Origin: Jiangella muralis
GTDB taxonomy: Bacteria; Actinomycetota; Actinomycetes; Jiangellales; Jiangellaceae
Length of the DNA stretch: 64,000 bases
Direction: 5' to 3'
NCBI RefSeq assembly: GCF_001270745.1
Contig: NZ_LFXL01000030.1
Span: 1 to 64,000 of the forward strand
Positions within the stretch are counted from its first letter, which is position 1, and the number at the start of each line of letters is the position of its first letter. Position numbers and translations under genes: made by a program. This document shows, piece by piece, positions 25,587 through 34,578 of the stretch. Under the pieces are notes generated by a model that ran no database searches, was not told the DNA's origin, and saw only the letters and a list, made by a program, of their open reading frames with translations.

Positions 25587-25618
25587 TAGCTGGAACGCTC
25601 GGTTCTAACTGTTGAAGC
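25580..25618. promoter_or_regulatory. IclR-type operator array, copy 1 (aminotransferase operon)
   Basis: Four half-sites at an exact 11-bp step: GTTCCA 25580, TGGAAC 25591, GTTCTA 25602, TGAAGC 25613. The first pair forms a perfect 6-bp inverted repeat with a 5-bp spacer (CTAGC). The array overlaps the -10 element and the start codon, so binding should repress. The same architecture occurs at 38716, 42137 and 43199. Confidence 0.7.
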
Positions 25619-25644
25619 ATACGGGACGAAAACGGTCCTGCCTA
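25616..25644 (-). promoter_or_regulatory. Promoter of the aminotransferase operon
   Basis: Minus strand: -35 TAGGCA (25644-25639), 17-nt spacer, -10 TATGCT (25621-25616). The -35 lies within the stem of the upstream terminator. The expected start is near 25607, giving a leader of only about 20 nt; no good Shine-Dalgarno sequence is seen before the GTG. Confidence 0.5.
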
Positions 25645-25673
25645 CCCGTCATCGCGGCGGGTGGGCAGGACCG
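25633..25673 (-). terminator. Hairpin terminator of the importer/sialidase operon
   Basis: CGGTCCTGCCTACCC (25633-25647) pairs with 25659-25673 over 15 positions with a single G-U wobble, around an 11-nt loop. On the minus strand it is followed by a T-run (TTTT, 25629-25632). It begins 11 nt beyond the RraA-remnant stop. Confidence 0.8.
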
Positions 25674-25684
25674 TCGCCAGTCAG

Positions 25685-26188
25685 CTATTCGTAGGCGGCG
25701 AGGAAGTCGCCGAACCTCTCGACGTCGAGTCGTCCCTGCCGGACGTGGCCGATGATCTCCCGCTCGGTCGTCTCCACCGAGTGCGCCGCCGCCGCGACCT
25801 CACCAGCGATCGCGCGTGGCACCTCGACGACCCCGTGCGAGTCGCCGTGCAGCAACGCGCCGGGCTCGACGACCATCCCGCCGACCCGCACCGGCACCCC
25901 GACCTCGACCAGGTGGGCGTTGGCGTGCGACACCAGCACCGAACTCGCGTAGAACCGGAAACCCAGGGAGCCGACCTCGTCGATGTCGCGGACGCCGCCG
26001 TTGGTGACGGCGCCGACGCAGCCGTGAGCACGGTGGATGTTCGCCATCACTTCACCCCACAGGGCACCGACCGGGCGCTCGTCGAGGTCCTCGACGACCA
26101 CGACGCGCGGCTCCGGCAGCTCCGCGATGTGCCGCAACAACGACACCAGCGGCACCGCGTCGCCGGACCGCTCCAGCTCCGTCAGCCA
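25685..26188 (-). pseudogene. RraA-like aldolase/regulator, N-terminally truncated
   Basis: The frame shows the second half of an RraA-fold protein (the family of 4-hydroxy-4-methyl-2-oxoglutarate aldolases): VVVVEDLDERPVGALWGEV, the catalytic-type VTNGGVRDIDE, ASVLVSHANAHLVEVG and LLHGDSHGVVEVP. Full-length relatives have about 75 more N-terminal residues; here similarity begins abruptly at the IclR stop codon, with only a few in-frame start options (for example GTG 26155, giving 156 residues). The active-site Arg-Asp is kept, but the missing part supplies strands of the core, so function is doubtful. Confidence 0.7.
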
Positions 26189-26976
26189 CCCCCTTGGGTG
26201 GTGGCCGACTCGTCCGGCGCCGACTGGTCCCGCGGCCGGGTGGAGAGCGCCGAGAACTCGCGGGCCGCCTCGGTGAGCGCCTCGGCGACCATCGGGACGT
26301 CGTCCATGCTGAGCCGGGACAGCGGCGCGGACACACTCATCGAGATCGGCAGCCGCAGGCCGTGCACCGGCACGGCGACGCAGCGGCTGTCCGGCTCGCC
26401 CTCGCGATCGTTGATGGCGTAGCCGCGCTCCCGGATCCGAGCCAGTTCGCGCAGGTAGGCGTCCGGGTCGGTGATCGTGTGCTCGGTGTAGCGCGGCATG
26501 CCCTCGCGCTCCAGCAGCTCGCGCACGTCGGCGTCGGGGCGCCACGCGGTGAACACCTTGCCGAACGCCGAGGCGTGGATCGGGTACCGCACGTTCGGCC
26601 GCTGGACCGTCCTGGTGGCCCGCTGGCTCTCGACGATCGCGAGGTAGTACACGCCGCCGCGGTCGAACATGCCGAGGCTCACGGTCTCGCCGAACTCGTC
26701 GCGGAGCTTCTCCAGGTACGGGCGGACCCGCTGGGTGATGACGTCGAGCCGCTCGGAGTTCAGGGCCAGCCCGACCAGGAAGCGGCCGTCCTCGCCGCGC
26801 TCGACGTAGCCACGCGCCTCGAGCGCGGTGAGGTAGCGGAACGCCGAGCTCTTCGGCAGTTTGGTGGCCCGGGTGACGTCGACCAGCGTCAAGCCGTCGG
26901 GCCGTTGCTGGACCAGGTCGAGGATGTCGCAGACGCGCTCGACGGCGCGGATCGGATAGGACGAGTCGTTGCTCAT
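26182..26976 (-). CDS. IclR family transcriptional regulator (2)
   Basis: 264 residues. Winged helix (about 10-75): IRAVERVCDILDLVQQ, TLVDVTRATKLPKSSAFRYL, GRFLVGLAL. Effector domain with TVSLGMFDRGGVYYLAI and HASAFGKVFTA. It is roughly co-linear with the IclR at 21160 and clearly a paralogue. ATG 26976 overlaps the deacylase stop (ATGA). Being inside an operon whose promoter bears the GTTCCA/TGGAAC array, it is the second candidate for the regulator of that operator set. Confidence 0.92.
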   Translation of the reverse strand: MSNDSSYPIRAVERVCDILDLVQQRPDGLTLVDVTRATKLPKSSAFRYLTALEARGYVERGEDGRFLVGLALNSERLDVITQRVRPYLEKLRDEFGETVSLGMFDRGGVYYLAIVESQRATRTVQRPNVRYPIHASAFGKVFTAWRPDADVRELLEREGMPRYTEHTITDPDAYLRELARIRERGYAINDREGEPDSRCVAVPVHGLRLPISMSVSAPLSRLSMDDVPMVAEALTEAAREFSALSTRPRDQSAPDESATTQGGG

Positions 26977-27956
26977 CGGAGTGCTCCAGAGGGGACGAGC
27001 GAGTCGGACGGTAGGCCCAGCAGCGCGGGTCGGGCGGCAGCGATTCCGGCGACCGGCGTACCGGGATGGACGTGCGCGGCGCGGCGCAGGGTGACGACGT
27101 GACCGGAGGCTGCGGCGTGAACGTGCTCGAGCACCCGCGCACGAGTGTCGACGACGGTTCCGACCAGCTGGCCGGCCTCGACCCGGTCCATCAGTGCGAC
27201 CTCCGCGTGGAACATCCCGCCCACGGCGACCTGAGAGAACGTGTCGACGTCACCGTCGCCGTGCAGCCATACCGGCACCGTAGCGCCCTGCGCCGCCTCG
27301 CCGGGGAGCATCGCGAGATCGGCCAGTACCCGCCGCACGCCGGACACGTACGCGTCGAGGTACCGCTGGTCGAGAACACCGCCCACCGGCGACTCCGCAT
27401 AGATGGCCGGGACGCCCAGCTCTCGGGCCACGGTCAGGGTGCGCCCGGGACCGAGCCTGCCGTGCGTCCACACCACCGGAGCGCCGAAGGCCACCGCCAG
27501 CCGCACCGCGCGGCTCGCCGCGTCCGACCCGTCGTCGAGGCAGCCCGCGAACAGCGGCATGTCCGTGTCCGGGCTGGACGTGTGCAGGTCGACCAGGACG
27601 TCGGCGGTGCGCAGCAGCTGCTCGGTCACCAGGTGCGCCAGCCGTTCCGTGGCCGATCCGGCGGGCCGGCCCGGGAACACCCGGGCCAGGTTGAGGCCGT
27701 CGCCGGGGCCGACCCGGCTGTCCGCCTCGTAGGCCGCCTCGTGCGTGACGGGGACGACGCGCAACCGGCCGGCGCGCAGCGGCAGTGCCAGCCGGGTCAG
27801 CCGGGCCGCGGCCACGATGCCGCCGACCTCGTTGCCGTGCACCCCGCCGAGGATCACGACGGTCGGTCCGGGGACGCCGCTGTCCAGCTCGTGGACGTCC
27901 AGCCCCGGCCCATCCGAGCCAGCCAGGACCCGGTGCTCGTGCCACGCCGCGGTCAT
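26973..27956 (-). CDS. Succinylglutamate desuccinylase/aspartoacylase family protein
   Basis: 327 residues of the M14-related AstE/AspA group. Zinc motif GGVHGNEVGG (His and Glu) near residue 40 and second His in VLVDLHTSS near 125; the catalytic Glu is in IYAESPVGG. The C-terminal beta domain (from about 215) has HAAASGHVVTLRRAAHVHPGTPVAGI. These enzymes cleave N-acyl groups from amino acids. In this operon it may remove an acyl or amide group after import. ATGA overlaps on both sides. Confidence 0.85.
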   Translation of the reverse strand: MTAAWHEHRVLAGSDGPGLDVHELDSGVPGPTVVILGGVHGNEVGGIVAAARLTRLALPLRAGRLRVVPVTHEAAYEADSRVGPGDGLNLARVFPGRPAGSATERLAHLVTEQLLRTADVLVDLHTSSPDTDMPLFAGCLDDGSDAASRAVRLAVAFGAPVVWTHGRLGPGRTLTVARELGVPAIYAESPVGGVLDQRYLDAYVSGVRRVLADLAMLPGEAAQGATVPVWLHGDGDVDTFSQVAVGGMFHAEVALMDRVEAGQLVGTVVDTRARVLEHVHAAASGHVVTLRRAAHVHPGTPVAGIAAARPALLGLPSDSLVPSGALR

Positions 27957-29038
27957 CGCGTCCGCCCGAGCAGCGCGTCGAGCCGGGCGGGGACGTCACC
28001 AGCGGGGATCACCGGCGCGTCGTCGGCCGGGGCCATCCGCCGCAGCGCGTCCCGGTCCTTGTAGCCGGCGCCGGTGAGCACGATCGCCACCCGGTCGTCG
28101 GGCCGCAGCCGTCCGGCCCGGGCGTCGGCGAACAGCCCGGCCAGTGCGGTGGCGCCGGCCGGCTCGACCAGCAGGCCGCACCGCGCCAGTTCCTGCTGCG
28201 CCTGCCAGATCTCCTCGTCGGCGACCTCGACGGCGTGCCCGCCGGACTCGCGCACCGCGCCGACGGCGCCGTCGGTGTCGTACAGCGCCGCCATCTGCAG
28301 CCCCGATACCGTCGTCCGCACCGTCCCGGCGATGCCGCCGGGGAACCCGTCGAGGGCGCGGCGCAGCGCCGCGGACCCGGATGGCTGGACACCGACCAGG
28401 CGCGGGGTCCGGCCGAGCTCGCGGTAGCCGCGGTGCACCCCGGTGAGCAGGCCGCCGCCGCCGACCGGCAGGTACAGCGCCGTCAGCTCCGGGGCCTGCT
28501 CGGCCAGTTCGAACGCGATCGTCGACACCCCCTGCATGGCCTCGGGGGCGTAGTGGAACGCGGTCAGCATCGGCGCGAAGCCCCGCTGCTCCGCCTGCTC
28601 GGCGATGGCGTCGGCGACGGCGCGGGTGGACGCGGCGTCGTGCCCGACCCCGGCCACACGGTGCACCGTCGCGCCCATCACCAGGATCTCGCGCAGCTTC
28701 ACCGGCGCGGTGTCGGTGAGCGTGAACAGGATGGCCCGCGACCCGGCCGCCGCGGCGTAGGCGGCGGCCGCCGCACCGCCGTTCCCCGAGGAGGTCCCGA
28801 CCGTCCCGGCCAGACCGCGCTCGTTCACCAGCGAGTACGCGACCGACGCGATGCGCGCCTTGAACGAGCCGGTCGGATTGCGGTCCTCTGCCTTCGCCAC
28901 CACCGACGCCACGCCGAGCCGGCGGCCGAGCGACTCGGTGAGGTCCAGCACCGGGGTGCCGCCCTCGCCCAGGCTGACGATGCTCTTGGGCGCGACAGCC
29001 GGCAACCGGTCCGCGTAGCGCCACATTCCCTCTCTCAC
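27953..29038 (-). CDS. Threonine-synthase-like PLP enzyme (fold type II)
   Basis: 361 residues. [13 protein letters not shown] near the N-terminus is a threonine synthase feature; [11 protein letters not shown] holds the PLP Lys, [15 protein letters not shown] the carboxylate loop and [11 protein letters not shown] the phosphate loop. Could be a threonine synthase paralogue, a dehydratase, or a diaminopropionate-lyase-like enzyme. GTG 29038 overlaps the ATPase gene's stop as GTGA; the ATG at 29026 is an alternative. Confidence 0.82.
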   Translation of the reverse strand: MREGMWRYADRLPAVAPKSIVSLGEGGTPVLDLTESLGRRLGVASVVAKAEDRNPTGSFKARIASVAYSLVNERGLAGTVGTSSGNGGAAAAAYAAAAGSRAILFTLTDTAPVKLREILVMGATVHRVAGVGHDAASTRAVADAIAEQAEQRGFAPMLTAFHYAPEAMQGVSTIAFELAEQAPELTALYLPVGGGGLLTGVHRGYRELGRTPRLVGVQPSGSAALRRALDGFPGGIAGTVRTTVSGLQMAALYDTDGAVGAVRESGGHAVEVADEEIWQAQQELARCGLLVEPAGATALAGLFADARAGRLRPDDRVAIVLTGAGYKDRDALRRMAPADDAPVIPAGDVPARLDALLGRTR

Positions 29039-30060
29039 GACGCCGTCCTCCCGGCCGGTCCGCTGGTCAACTCCGCCTCGGCGGCGAAGTGGCAGGCCGT
29101 GCCCGCGCCGCCGGGGGTGCGGATCTCCAGCACCGGCCGCTCCTCCCGGCACCGGTCCTCGGCCTTCCAGCACCTGGTGTGGAACGGGCAGCCGGCCGGT
29201 GGGTCGGCCGGGCTGGGCAGGTCGCCGCTGAGCAGGATCCGGCGGTCGAGGTCACGCAGCCGCGGGTCCGGCACCGGCACGGCGGACAGCAGCGCCTGCG
29301 TGTACGGGTGCGCCGGCCGGGTGAAGACGGTGCCGGCATCGCCGTACTCGACGATGTGCCCGAGATACATGACCGCCACCCGGTGCGCGAGGTGCTGGAC
29401 CACGGCCAGGTCGTGGGCGATGAACAGGTACGCCACGCCGAGCTGGCGCTGCAGCCGCGCGAGCAGATTGATCACCTGGGCCTGGATCGACACGTCCAGC
29501 GCGGACACCGGCTCGTCCAGGATGAGCAGCCGCGGCTCCAGCGCCAGCGCGCGGGCGATGCCGACCCGCTGCCTCTGCCCGCCGGAGAACTCGTGCGGGT
29601 AGCGGTTGACGGAGTCGGCGCCCAGGCCGACCAGCTCGAGCAGTTCGACCACTCGGGCCCGGCGCGACCGGCGGTCGCCCACACCGTGGATCTCCAGCGG
29701 CTCGGCCAGGATGTCGCCCACCGGCATGCGGGCCGGCAGCGAGGCGAACGGGTCCTGGAAGACGAACTGGATGTCGCGCCGGACGGCACGCAACTCGCGC
29801 GCCTTCATGGTGGCGAGGTCACGGCCGTCGAACCGGACGGTGCCGGCCGTCGGCGGGTGGAACCGCATGATCGTCTTGCCCACGGTCGACTTGCCGCAGC
29901 CGGACTCGCCGACCAGGGCCAGCGTCTCCCCTGTCCCGATCTCGAACGACACGCCGTCGACCGCGCGGACCGTGGCGACCTGGCGCTGCAGGACCCCGCC
30001 GCGCACGGGGAAGTGCTTCACCAGCCCGTCGACGGCCAGCAGCGGATCGTTGCCGCTCAT
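29035..30060 (-). CDS. ABC transporter ATP-binding protein, family-5 importer (DppF/OppF type)
   Basis: 341 residues. Walker [11 protein letters not shown]-loop [10 protein letters not shown], signature [10 protein letters not shown], Walker [13 protein letters not shown] and the switch His in FIAHDLAVV are all present. The C-terminal oligopeptide/dipeptide extension has [17 protein letters not shown], a cysteine cluster that in this family can hold an iron-sulfur centre. Partner of the ATPase gene next to it. Confidence 0.95.
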   Translation of the reverse strand: MSGNDPLLAVDGLVKHFPVRGGVLQRQVATVRAVDGVSFEIGTGETLALVGESGCGKSTVGKTIMRFHPPTAGTVRFDGRDLATMKARELRAVRRDIQFVFQDPFASLPARMPVGDILAEPLEIHGVGDRRSRRARVVELLELVGLGADSVNRYPHEFSGGQRQRVGIARALALEPRLLILDEPVSALDVSIQAQVINLLARLQRQLGVAYLFIAHDLAVVQHLAHRVAVMYLGHIVEYGDAGTVFTRPAHPYTQALLSAVPVPDPRLRDLDRRILLSGDLPSPADPPAGCPFHTRCWKAEDRCREERPVLEIRTPGGAGTACHFAAEAELTSGPAGRTAS

Positions 30061-31049
30061 GCCACCCCCTCCTCAGCCAGCTCACCGTGGAAGTGACAGG
30101 CGCTGACGTGGCCGGCGGCGACCTCCGACAGTGCCGGCTGGAATCCGCACTCCGCCCGTCCGCCGGACAGGTCGCAGCGCACCCGGAACGCGCACCCGTC
30201 CGGGAGCCGGCGCGGGTCCGGCGGCTGTCCGCCGATGGCGGGCAGCTCGTCCCGCCGCTCCCCCAGCCGGGGCAGGCTGCGGAGCAGGCCCCGGGTGTAC
30301 GGGTGCCGGGGATGGTGGAAGATCGAGTCGACGTCGGCGGTCTCCACCACCCGGCCGGCGTACATGACCACCACCCGCTCTGTCATCTCGGCGATCACGC
30401 CGAGATCGTGGGTGATCATCACCAGCGCGGCGTCGTGCTCGCGCTGGACCCGCCGGAGCAGGTCCAGGATCTGTGCCTGGATGGTGACGTCCAGCGCGGT
30501 TGTCGGCTCGTCGGCGATGATCAGCCGGGGACGGTTCGCCATGGCCATCGCGATCATCGCCCGCTGGCGCATCCCGCCGGAGAACTGGTGCGGATACTGC
30601 CGCGCCCGCTCCTTGGGCGACGGGATGCCGACCTCCGCGAGCAGTTCGGCCACCTTCGTGGCCGCCGCCCGCCGGGAGATCGACGCGTGCCGGCGCAGGC
30701 TCTCGGCGATCTGCTCGCCGATGGTCATCACGGGGTTGAGCGCCGTCATCGGGTCCTGGAAGACCAGCCCGATGTCCCGGCCCCGCACCTGCTCCAGTTC
30801 GCGTTCGCGCATCGCGAGCAGGTCGCGTCCGGCGAACCGGGCGGTGCCGGACACCACCCGGCCGGACGACGGCAGCAGGCCCAGCACGGACGCCACGGTC
30901 ACGCTCTTGCCGGAGCCGGACTCGCCCACCACCCCGACGGTCTCGCCCGGCATCACCTGGTAGCCGGCGCCGTTGACGGCCGGGACGGTGCCGCCCTCCA
31001 CCCGGAACTCGGTGACGAGGTTCTCGATCGACAGCAGCGGCTCGCTCAT
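30057..31049 (-). CDS. ABC transporter ATP-binding protein, family-5 importer (DppD/OppD type)
   Basis: 330 residues. Walker [20 protein letters not shown], signature [11 protein letters not shown], Walker [13 protein letters not shown] and ITHDLGVI. The C-terminus has [13 protein letters not shown], the cysteine motif of the OppD/DppD extension. ATG 31049 overlaps the permease stop (ATGA), and its own stop overlaps the DppF-type start. Confidence 0.95.
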   Translation of the reverse strand: MSEPLLSIENLVTEFRVEGGTVPAVNGAGYQVMPGETVGVVGESGSGKSVTVASVLGLLPSSGRVVSGTARFAGRDLLAMRERELEQVRGRDIGLVFQDPMTALNPVMTIGEQIAESLRRHASISRRAAATKVAELLAEVGIPSPKERARQYPHQFSGGMRQRAMIAMAMANRPRLIIADEPTTALDVTIQAQILDLLRRVQREHDAALVMITHDLGVIAEMTERVVVMYAGRVVETADVDSIFHHPRHPYTRGLLRSLPRLGERRDELPAIGGQPPDPRRLPDGCAFRVRCDLSGGRAECGFQPALSEVAAGHVSACHFHGELAEEGVA

Positions 31050-31945
31050 CGGGCCGCCCTCGGGTCGGCGGCGTCGCGCAGGCCGTCGCCGACGAAGTTC
31101 ACGGCGAGGACGGTGAGCGCGATCGCGATGCCCGGCGGCAGCCAGAGCCACGGCATCGACTCCAGGATGGTCAGCGACTGCGCCTCGTTGAGCATGTTCC
31201 CCCAGCTGGCGGTCGGCGGCGGAACGCCGAGTCCGATGAACGACAGCGCCGCCTCCAGCAGGATGGCCTGGGCCACCTCCAGCGTCGCGACCACCGTGAG
31301 CGGCGCGACGACGGCGGGCACGACGTGCTTGCGCAGCACCCGGGCCGGGCCGGCGCCCAGCCCGGAGACCGCCTGGATGGAGTCCTGCTCGCGCAGCGAC
31401 AGCGTCAGGCCGCGGACGATCCGGAACGCGACCGGCCAGTGGAACAGGCCGATGCCCAGGATCAGCGCCGGCACGCTGGGCCCGACGAAGGCCACCACGA
31501 CGATCACGATGATCAGCGTCGGGAACGACAGGACGACATCGGTGACGCGGCTGAGCACCGCGTCGACCCAGCCGCGGTAGTACCCGGCGACCGCGCCGAG
31601 CACCAGCCCGATGGTCGTCGTCAGGGCGGCGACGCTCAGCCCGACCAGCAGCGACACGCGGCCACCGGCGACCAGGCGAGCCAGCACGTCGCGTCCGGCC
31701 GAGTCGGTGCCCAGCAGGTGCCCGTCGCCCGGGCCCTGCCGGATCGCCGTCGGGTCCACCGCGTTCGGGTCGTCCAGGAAGAACGGCAGCACGATGGCGG
31801 CCAGGCCGAACAGGACCAGCACCACCAGCCCGGCCACCGCCACCTTGTGCCGCCGGAACCGCCGGACGGCCAGCTGACCCGGCGACAGCGAGCCCTGCCC
31901 CTCCGGCGGCCCGGCCGACGTCGTCATGGTGTCCAGTGCGGTCAT
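31046..31945 (-). CDS. ABC transporter permease, family-5 importer (DppC type)
   Basis: 299 residues. N-terminal segment FRRHKVAVAGLVVLVLFGL precedes the first membrane helix, and the periplasmic-loop motif HLLGTDSAGRDVLARL is diagnostic of DppC/OppC. The docking loop is near VSGLGAGPARVLRKHVVPAV. ATGA overlap with the DppB-type gene. Confidence 0.95.
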   Translation of the reverse strand: MTALDTMTTSAGPPEGQGSLSPGQLAVRRFRRHKVAVAGLVVLVLFGLAAIVLPFFLDDPNAVDPTAIRQGPGDGHLLGTDSAGRDVLARLVAGGRVSLLVGLSVAALTTTIGLVLGAVAGYYRGWVDAVLSRVTDVVLSFPTLIIVIVVVAFVGPSVPALILGIGLFHWPVAFRIVRGLTLSLREQDSIQAVSGLGAGPARVLRKHVVPAVVAPLTVVATLEVAQAILLEAALSFIGLGVPPPTASWGNMLNEAQSLTILESMPWLWLPPGIAIALTVLAVNFVGDGLRDAADPRAAR

Positions 31946-32913
31946 GCGCGTGCTCCAGACAGTCGGATGCGGGGGTCGATGATCGCGTAGGCGACGTCGG
32001 CGATCAGGTTGCACAGCAGCACCAGGACAGCGACCGCCATCACGAACCCGAGCAGGATCGGATAGTCGCGAGCGCGCACCGCGTCCAGCGCCATGCGGCC
32101 CATCCCCGGCCAGGCGAAGATCTGCTCGATGATCACGGCGCCGGCGAACAGCGTCGGGATCTGGACCGCGACGACGGTGACCAGCGGGATCAGCGCGTTG
32201 TGCAACGCGTGCCGGCCGATCACCCGCCGTCGCGCCAGGCCCTTGGAGCGGGCCGTCGTCAGAAAGTCCTGGCCGAGGACCTCCAGCATCGCCGCGCGTG
32301 CGTAGCGCACGTACGGCCCGGCCAGCGCGAGGCCGAGGATCGCGGCCGGCAGTACCAGGTGCCGGACGGAGTCCACGAACCCGCCGCCGCCGGGGCTGTT
32401 GATCCCGGCCGTCGGCAGCCAGCCGAGCTTCAGGCCGAACACGTAGATCCCGATGAGCGCGACGAAGAAGCTCGGGATCGAGATGGCCACCAGGCTGAGC
32501 ACCGTCGCGCCGTAGTCGACGGCGGTGTTGCGCCGCATCGCGGCGAGGATGCCGACCGGGATGCCCACGAGCAGCGCGATGACCAGCCCGGTCCCCATCA
32601 GCCGTGCCGTCGGCCCGAACCGCTCCAGCATGACCTCGGTCACCGGCCGCTGGGTGCTGTAGGAGAAGCCGAGGTTGCCCTGGACGAACTCCCCGATCCA
32701 GCGCACGTACTGCACGAACATGGACTGGTCCAGGCCCAGTTCCTCGCGCCGCTGCTGGACGGCTGCCGCGCGGTCGCCGCTGAAGCTGAACGGGTCGACC
32801 ATCATCTCCGCCGGGTCCCCCGGCATCAGCTGCAGCAGCACGAACAGCAGCACGCTGATGCCGGCGAGGACCACGACGGAGATCGCCAGGCGGCGGACGA
32901 TGAAAGCGAGCAC
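31942..32913 (-). CDS. ABC transporter permease, family-5 importer (DppB type)
   Basis: 323 residues. It starts MLAFIVRRLAISVVVLAGIS and has LQLMPGDPAE, as in DppB/OppB proteins. Six membrane segments and a docking region YVRYARAAMLEVLGQDFLTTARSKGL, which is the classic conserved block of this family. Only one base separates its start region from the binding-protein stop at 32915. Confidence 0.95.
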   Translation of the reverse strand: MLAFIVRRLAISVVVLAGISVLLFVLLQLMPGDPAEMMVDPFSFSGDRAAAVQQRREELGLDQSMFVQYVRWIGEFVQGNLGFSYSTQRPVTEVMLERFGPTARLMGTGLVIALLVGIPVGILAAMRRNTAVDYGATVLSLVAISIPSFFVALIGIYVFGLKLGWLPTAGINSPGGGGFVDSVRHLVLPAAILGLALAGPYVRYARAAMLEVLGQDFLTTARSKGLARRRVIGRHALHNALIPLVTVVAVQIPTLFAGAVIIEQIFAWPGMGRMALDAVRARDYPILLGFVMAVAVLVLLCNLIADVAYAIIDPRIRLSGARA

Positions 32914-32914
32914 G

Positions 32915-34546
32915 TCAGCTGCTCACGGTCCAGTCGGCCGCGTTCCAGAAGGCGTCGACCACTGACGGGTTCAGCTCGAAGCCCTGCAGGCGGTCGCTCG
33001 TGGCCGCGAGCGTGTTCGGCACGTAGAGCACGAAGATCGGCACCTCCTCGTTCACGATCTTCTGCGCCTGCGCGTAGATGGACTCGCGCTCGGCCTGGTC
33101 CGTCGTGGCGATGCCCTGCTGGAGCAGCGCGTCCAGCTCCTCGTTGCAGTACGCGGAGATGTTCGCGCCGCCGACCTGCGCGCACATCAGCCGGGCGTTC
33201 ATCGACGCCGGGTCGATGGTGAACAGACCGTAGCCGGAGATGAGCAGGTCGAAGTCGCGGTTGCCGATCGACTCGGACAGCTGTGCGGCCTCGTACGGCT
33301 GCACCTGAGCGTTGATGCCGACCTCCTGCAACTGGGCGGCGACGATCGTCATCGTGGTGTCCCGGTCGCGCTGGCCGGGGACGATCTCGAGGCGGACCGG
33401 GGTTGCCGGGTCCCAGCCGGCCTCGGCCAGCAGCTCCCGCGCCTTGTCCGGGTCGTACCCGTAGTGCGTCAGGTCGTCGGGCATCGCCCACTCCGGGCCG
33501 TGCACCAGCGTGTCGACGACCTTGCCCTCGCCGGCCAGGACCTCCTCGACCAACGACTCGCGGTCGATGGCGTACATGATCGCCTGGCGGACGCGCGGGT
33601 CGGCGAGCTTGCCGGAGTCGATTGCGGTGTGCAGCGCCAGCACGCCCGGGCCGTCGGCGCGGTGCAGCGTGACGCCGTCGAGGCCCTCGACCCGGGCGAC
33701 GTCGGGCGCCGCCACCTGGGCGAAGTCGATCTCGCCGGTCTCCAGCTGGGCGGTCGCGACGTCCGTGGTCACGTACTGCGTGAAGATCCGGTCCAGGCCC
33801 AGCTCGTCGCGGTACTCCGGGTTGGCCGCGAACTCGACCTGGTCGTCGGTGACCCAGCGCTGGAACACGTACGGCCCGAGGCCCACGGTGGGCTCGCGGA
33901 AGAACGGGTTGTCCGCCAGGCCCTCCAGCGGCAGTTCGCCGACCACGTGCTGCGGCAGGATGAACAGGATCGGCTGCACCAGCTCGTCCAGCAGCGCCAC
34001 GTTCGGCGCGTCGAGCTGGATCACGAAGGTGTGCTCGTCCGGCGCCTGGAAGCCGGCGACGGCGTCGGCCGTGCCGTCGGCCAGTGCGGCGGCGCCGGTG
34101 ACGGTGCCGAACTTGCCCGCGTAGGCGCTGCCGGTGGCCGGGTTGGCGTACACGTTGTAGGTGAACAGCACGTCTTCGGAGGTGAACGGCTCGCCGTCGC
34201 TCCACAGCACGTCGTCGCGCAGGTGGAAGGTCCAGGTCTTGCCGTCCGGCGAGACCTCCCAGCTCTCGGCCAGGCGCGGGCCGTACTCGCCGTCGGCGGT
34301 CGCCGACACCAGCGAGTCCCAGTGCAGCTGCTCCATCAAGTGGTCCGGGCCGATCGAGGCGAGCAGCGGGCTGAAGCCGCGCGGCGCCTGGTAGAGCTGG
34401 ACCGTCACTTCGCGGTCGCCGGCGGGCGCGCCGGACTCGCCGCCCGTCGAACCGGTGTCCTCGTCGGGACCGGAGCAGGCGGCCGCCGCCAGCAGGGCCA
34501 GGCCGGCCAGTGCTGCGGCGATCGACCGATTACGTCGTCCAATCAC
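32915..34546 (-). CDS. Family-5 extracellular solute-binding lipoprotein
   Basis: 543 residues with a lipoprotein signal (ALLAAAAC, Cys24). The mature protein has LAESWEVSPDGKTWTFHLRDDVLWSDG and PRVRQAIMYAIDRES, which define the peptide/nickel-type SBP_bac_5 family. Known members bind peptides, but also oligosaccharides and, in the Sat system of Haemophilus, sialic acid. GTG 34546 follows GGAGGGG by about 8 nt. Downstream of two sialidase-like genes, so it probably captures their product (inference). Confidence 0.93.
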   Translation of the reverse strand: MIGRRNRSIAAALAGLALLAAAACSGPDEDTGSTGGESGAPAGDREVTVQLYQAPRGFSPLLASIGPDHLMEQLHWDSLVSATADGEYGPRLAESWEVSPDGKTWTFHLRDDVLWSDGEPFTSEDVLFTYNVYANPATGSAYAGKFGTVTGAAALADGTADAVAGFQAPDEHTFVIQLDAPNVALLDELVQPILFILPQHVVGELPLEGLADNPFFREPTVGLGPYVFQRWVTDDQVEFAANPEYRDELGLDRIFTQYVTTDVATAQLETGEIDFAQVAAPDVARVEGLDGVTLHRADGPGVLALHTAIDSGKLADPRVRQAIMYAIDRESLVEEVLAGEGKVVDTLVHGPEWAMPDDLTHYGYDPDKARELLAEAGWDPATPVRLEIVPGQRDRDTTMTIVAAQLQEVGINAQVQPYEAAQLSESIGNRDFDLLISGYGLFTIDPASMNARLMCAQVGGANISAYCNEELDALLQQGIATTDQAERESIYAQAQKIVNEEVPIFVLYVPNTLAATSDRLQGFELNPSVVDAFWNAADWTVSS

Positions 34547-34578
34547 GGTAGTGCCCCTCCAATGTCGAGCCGGGCGCC

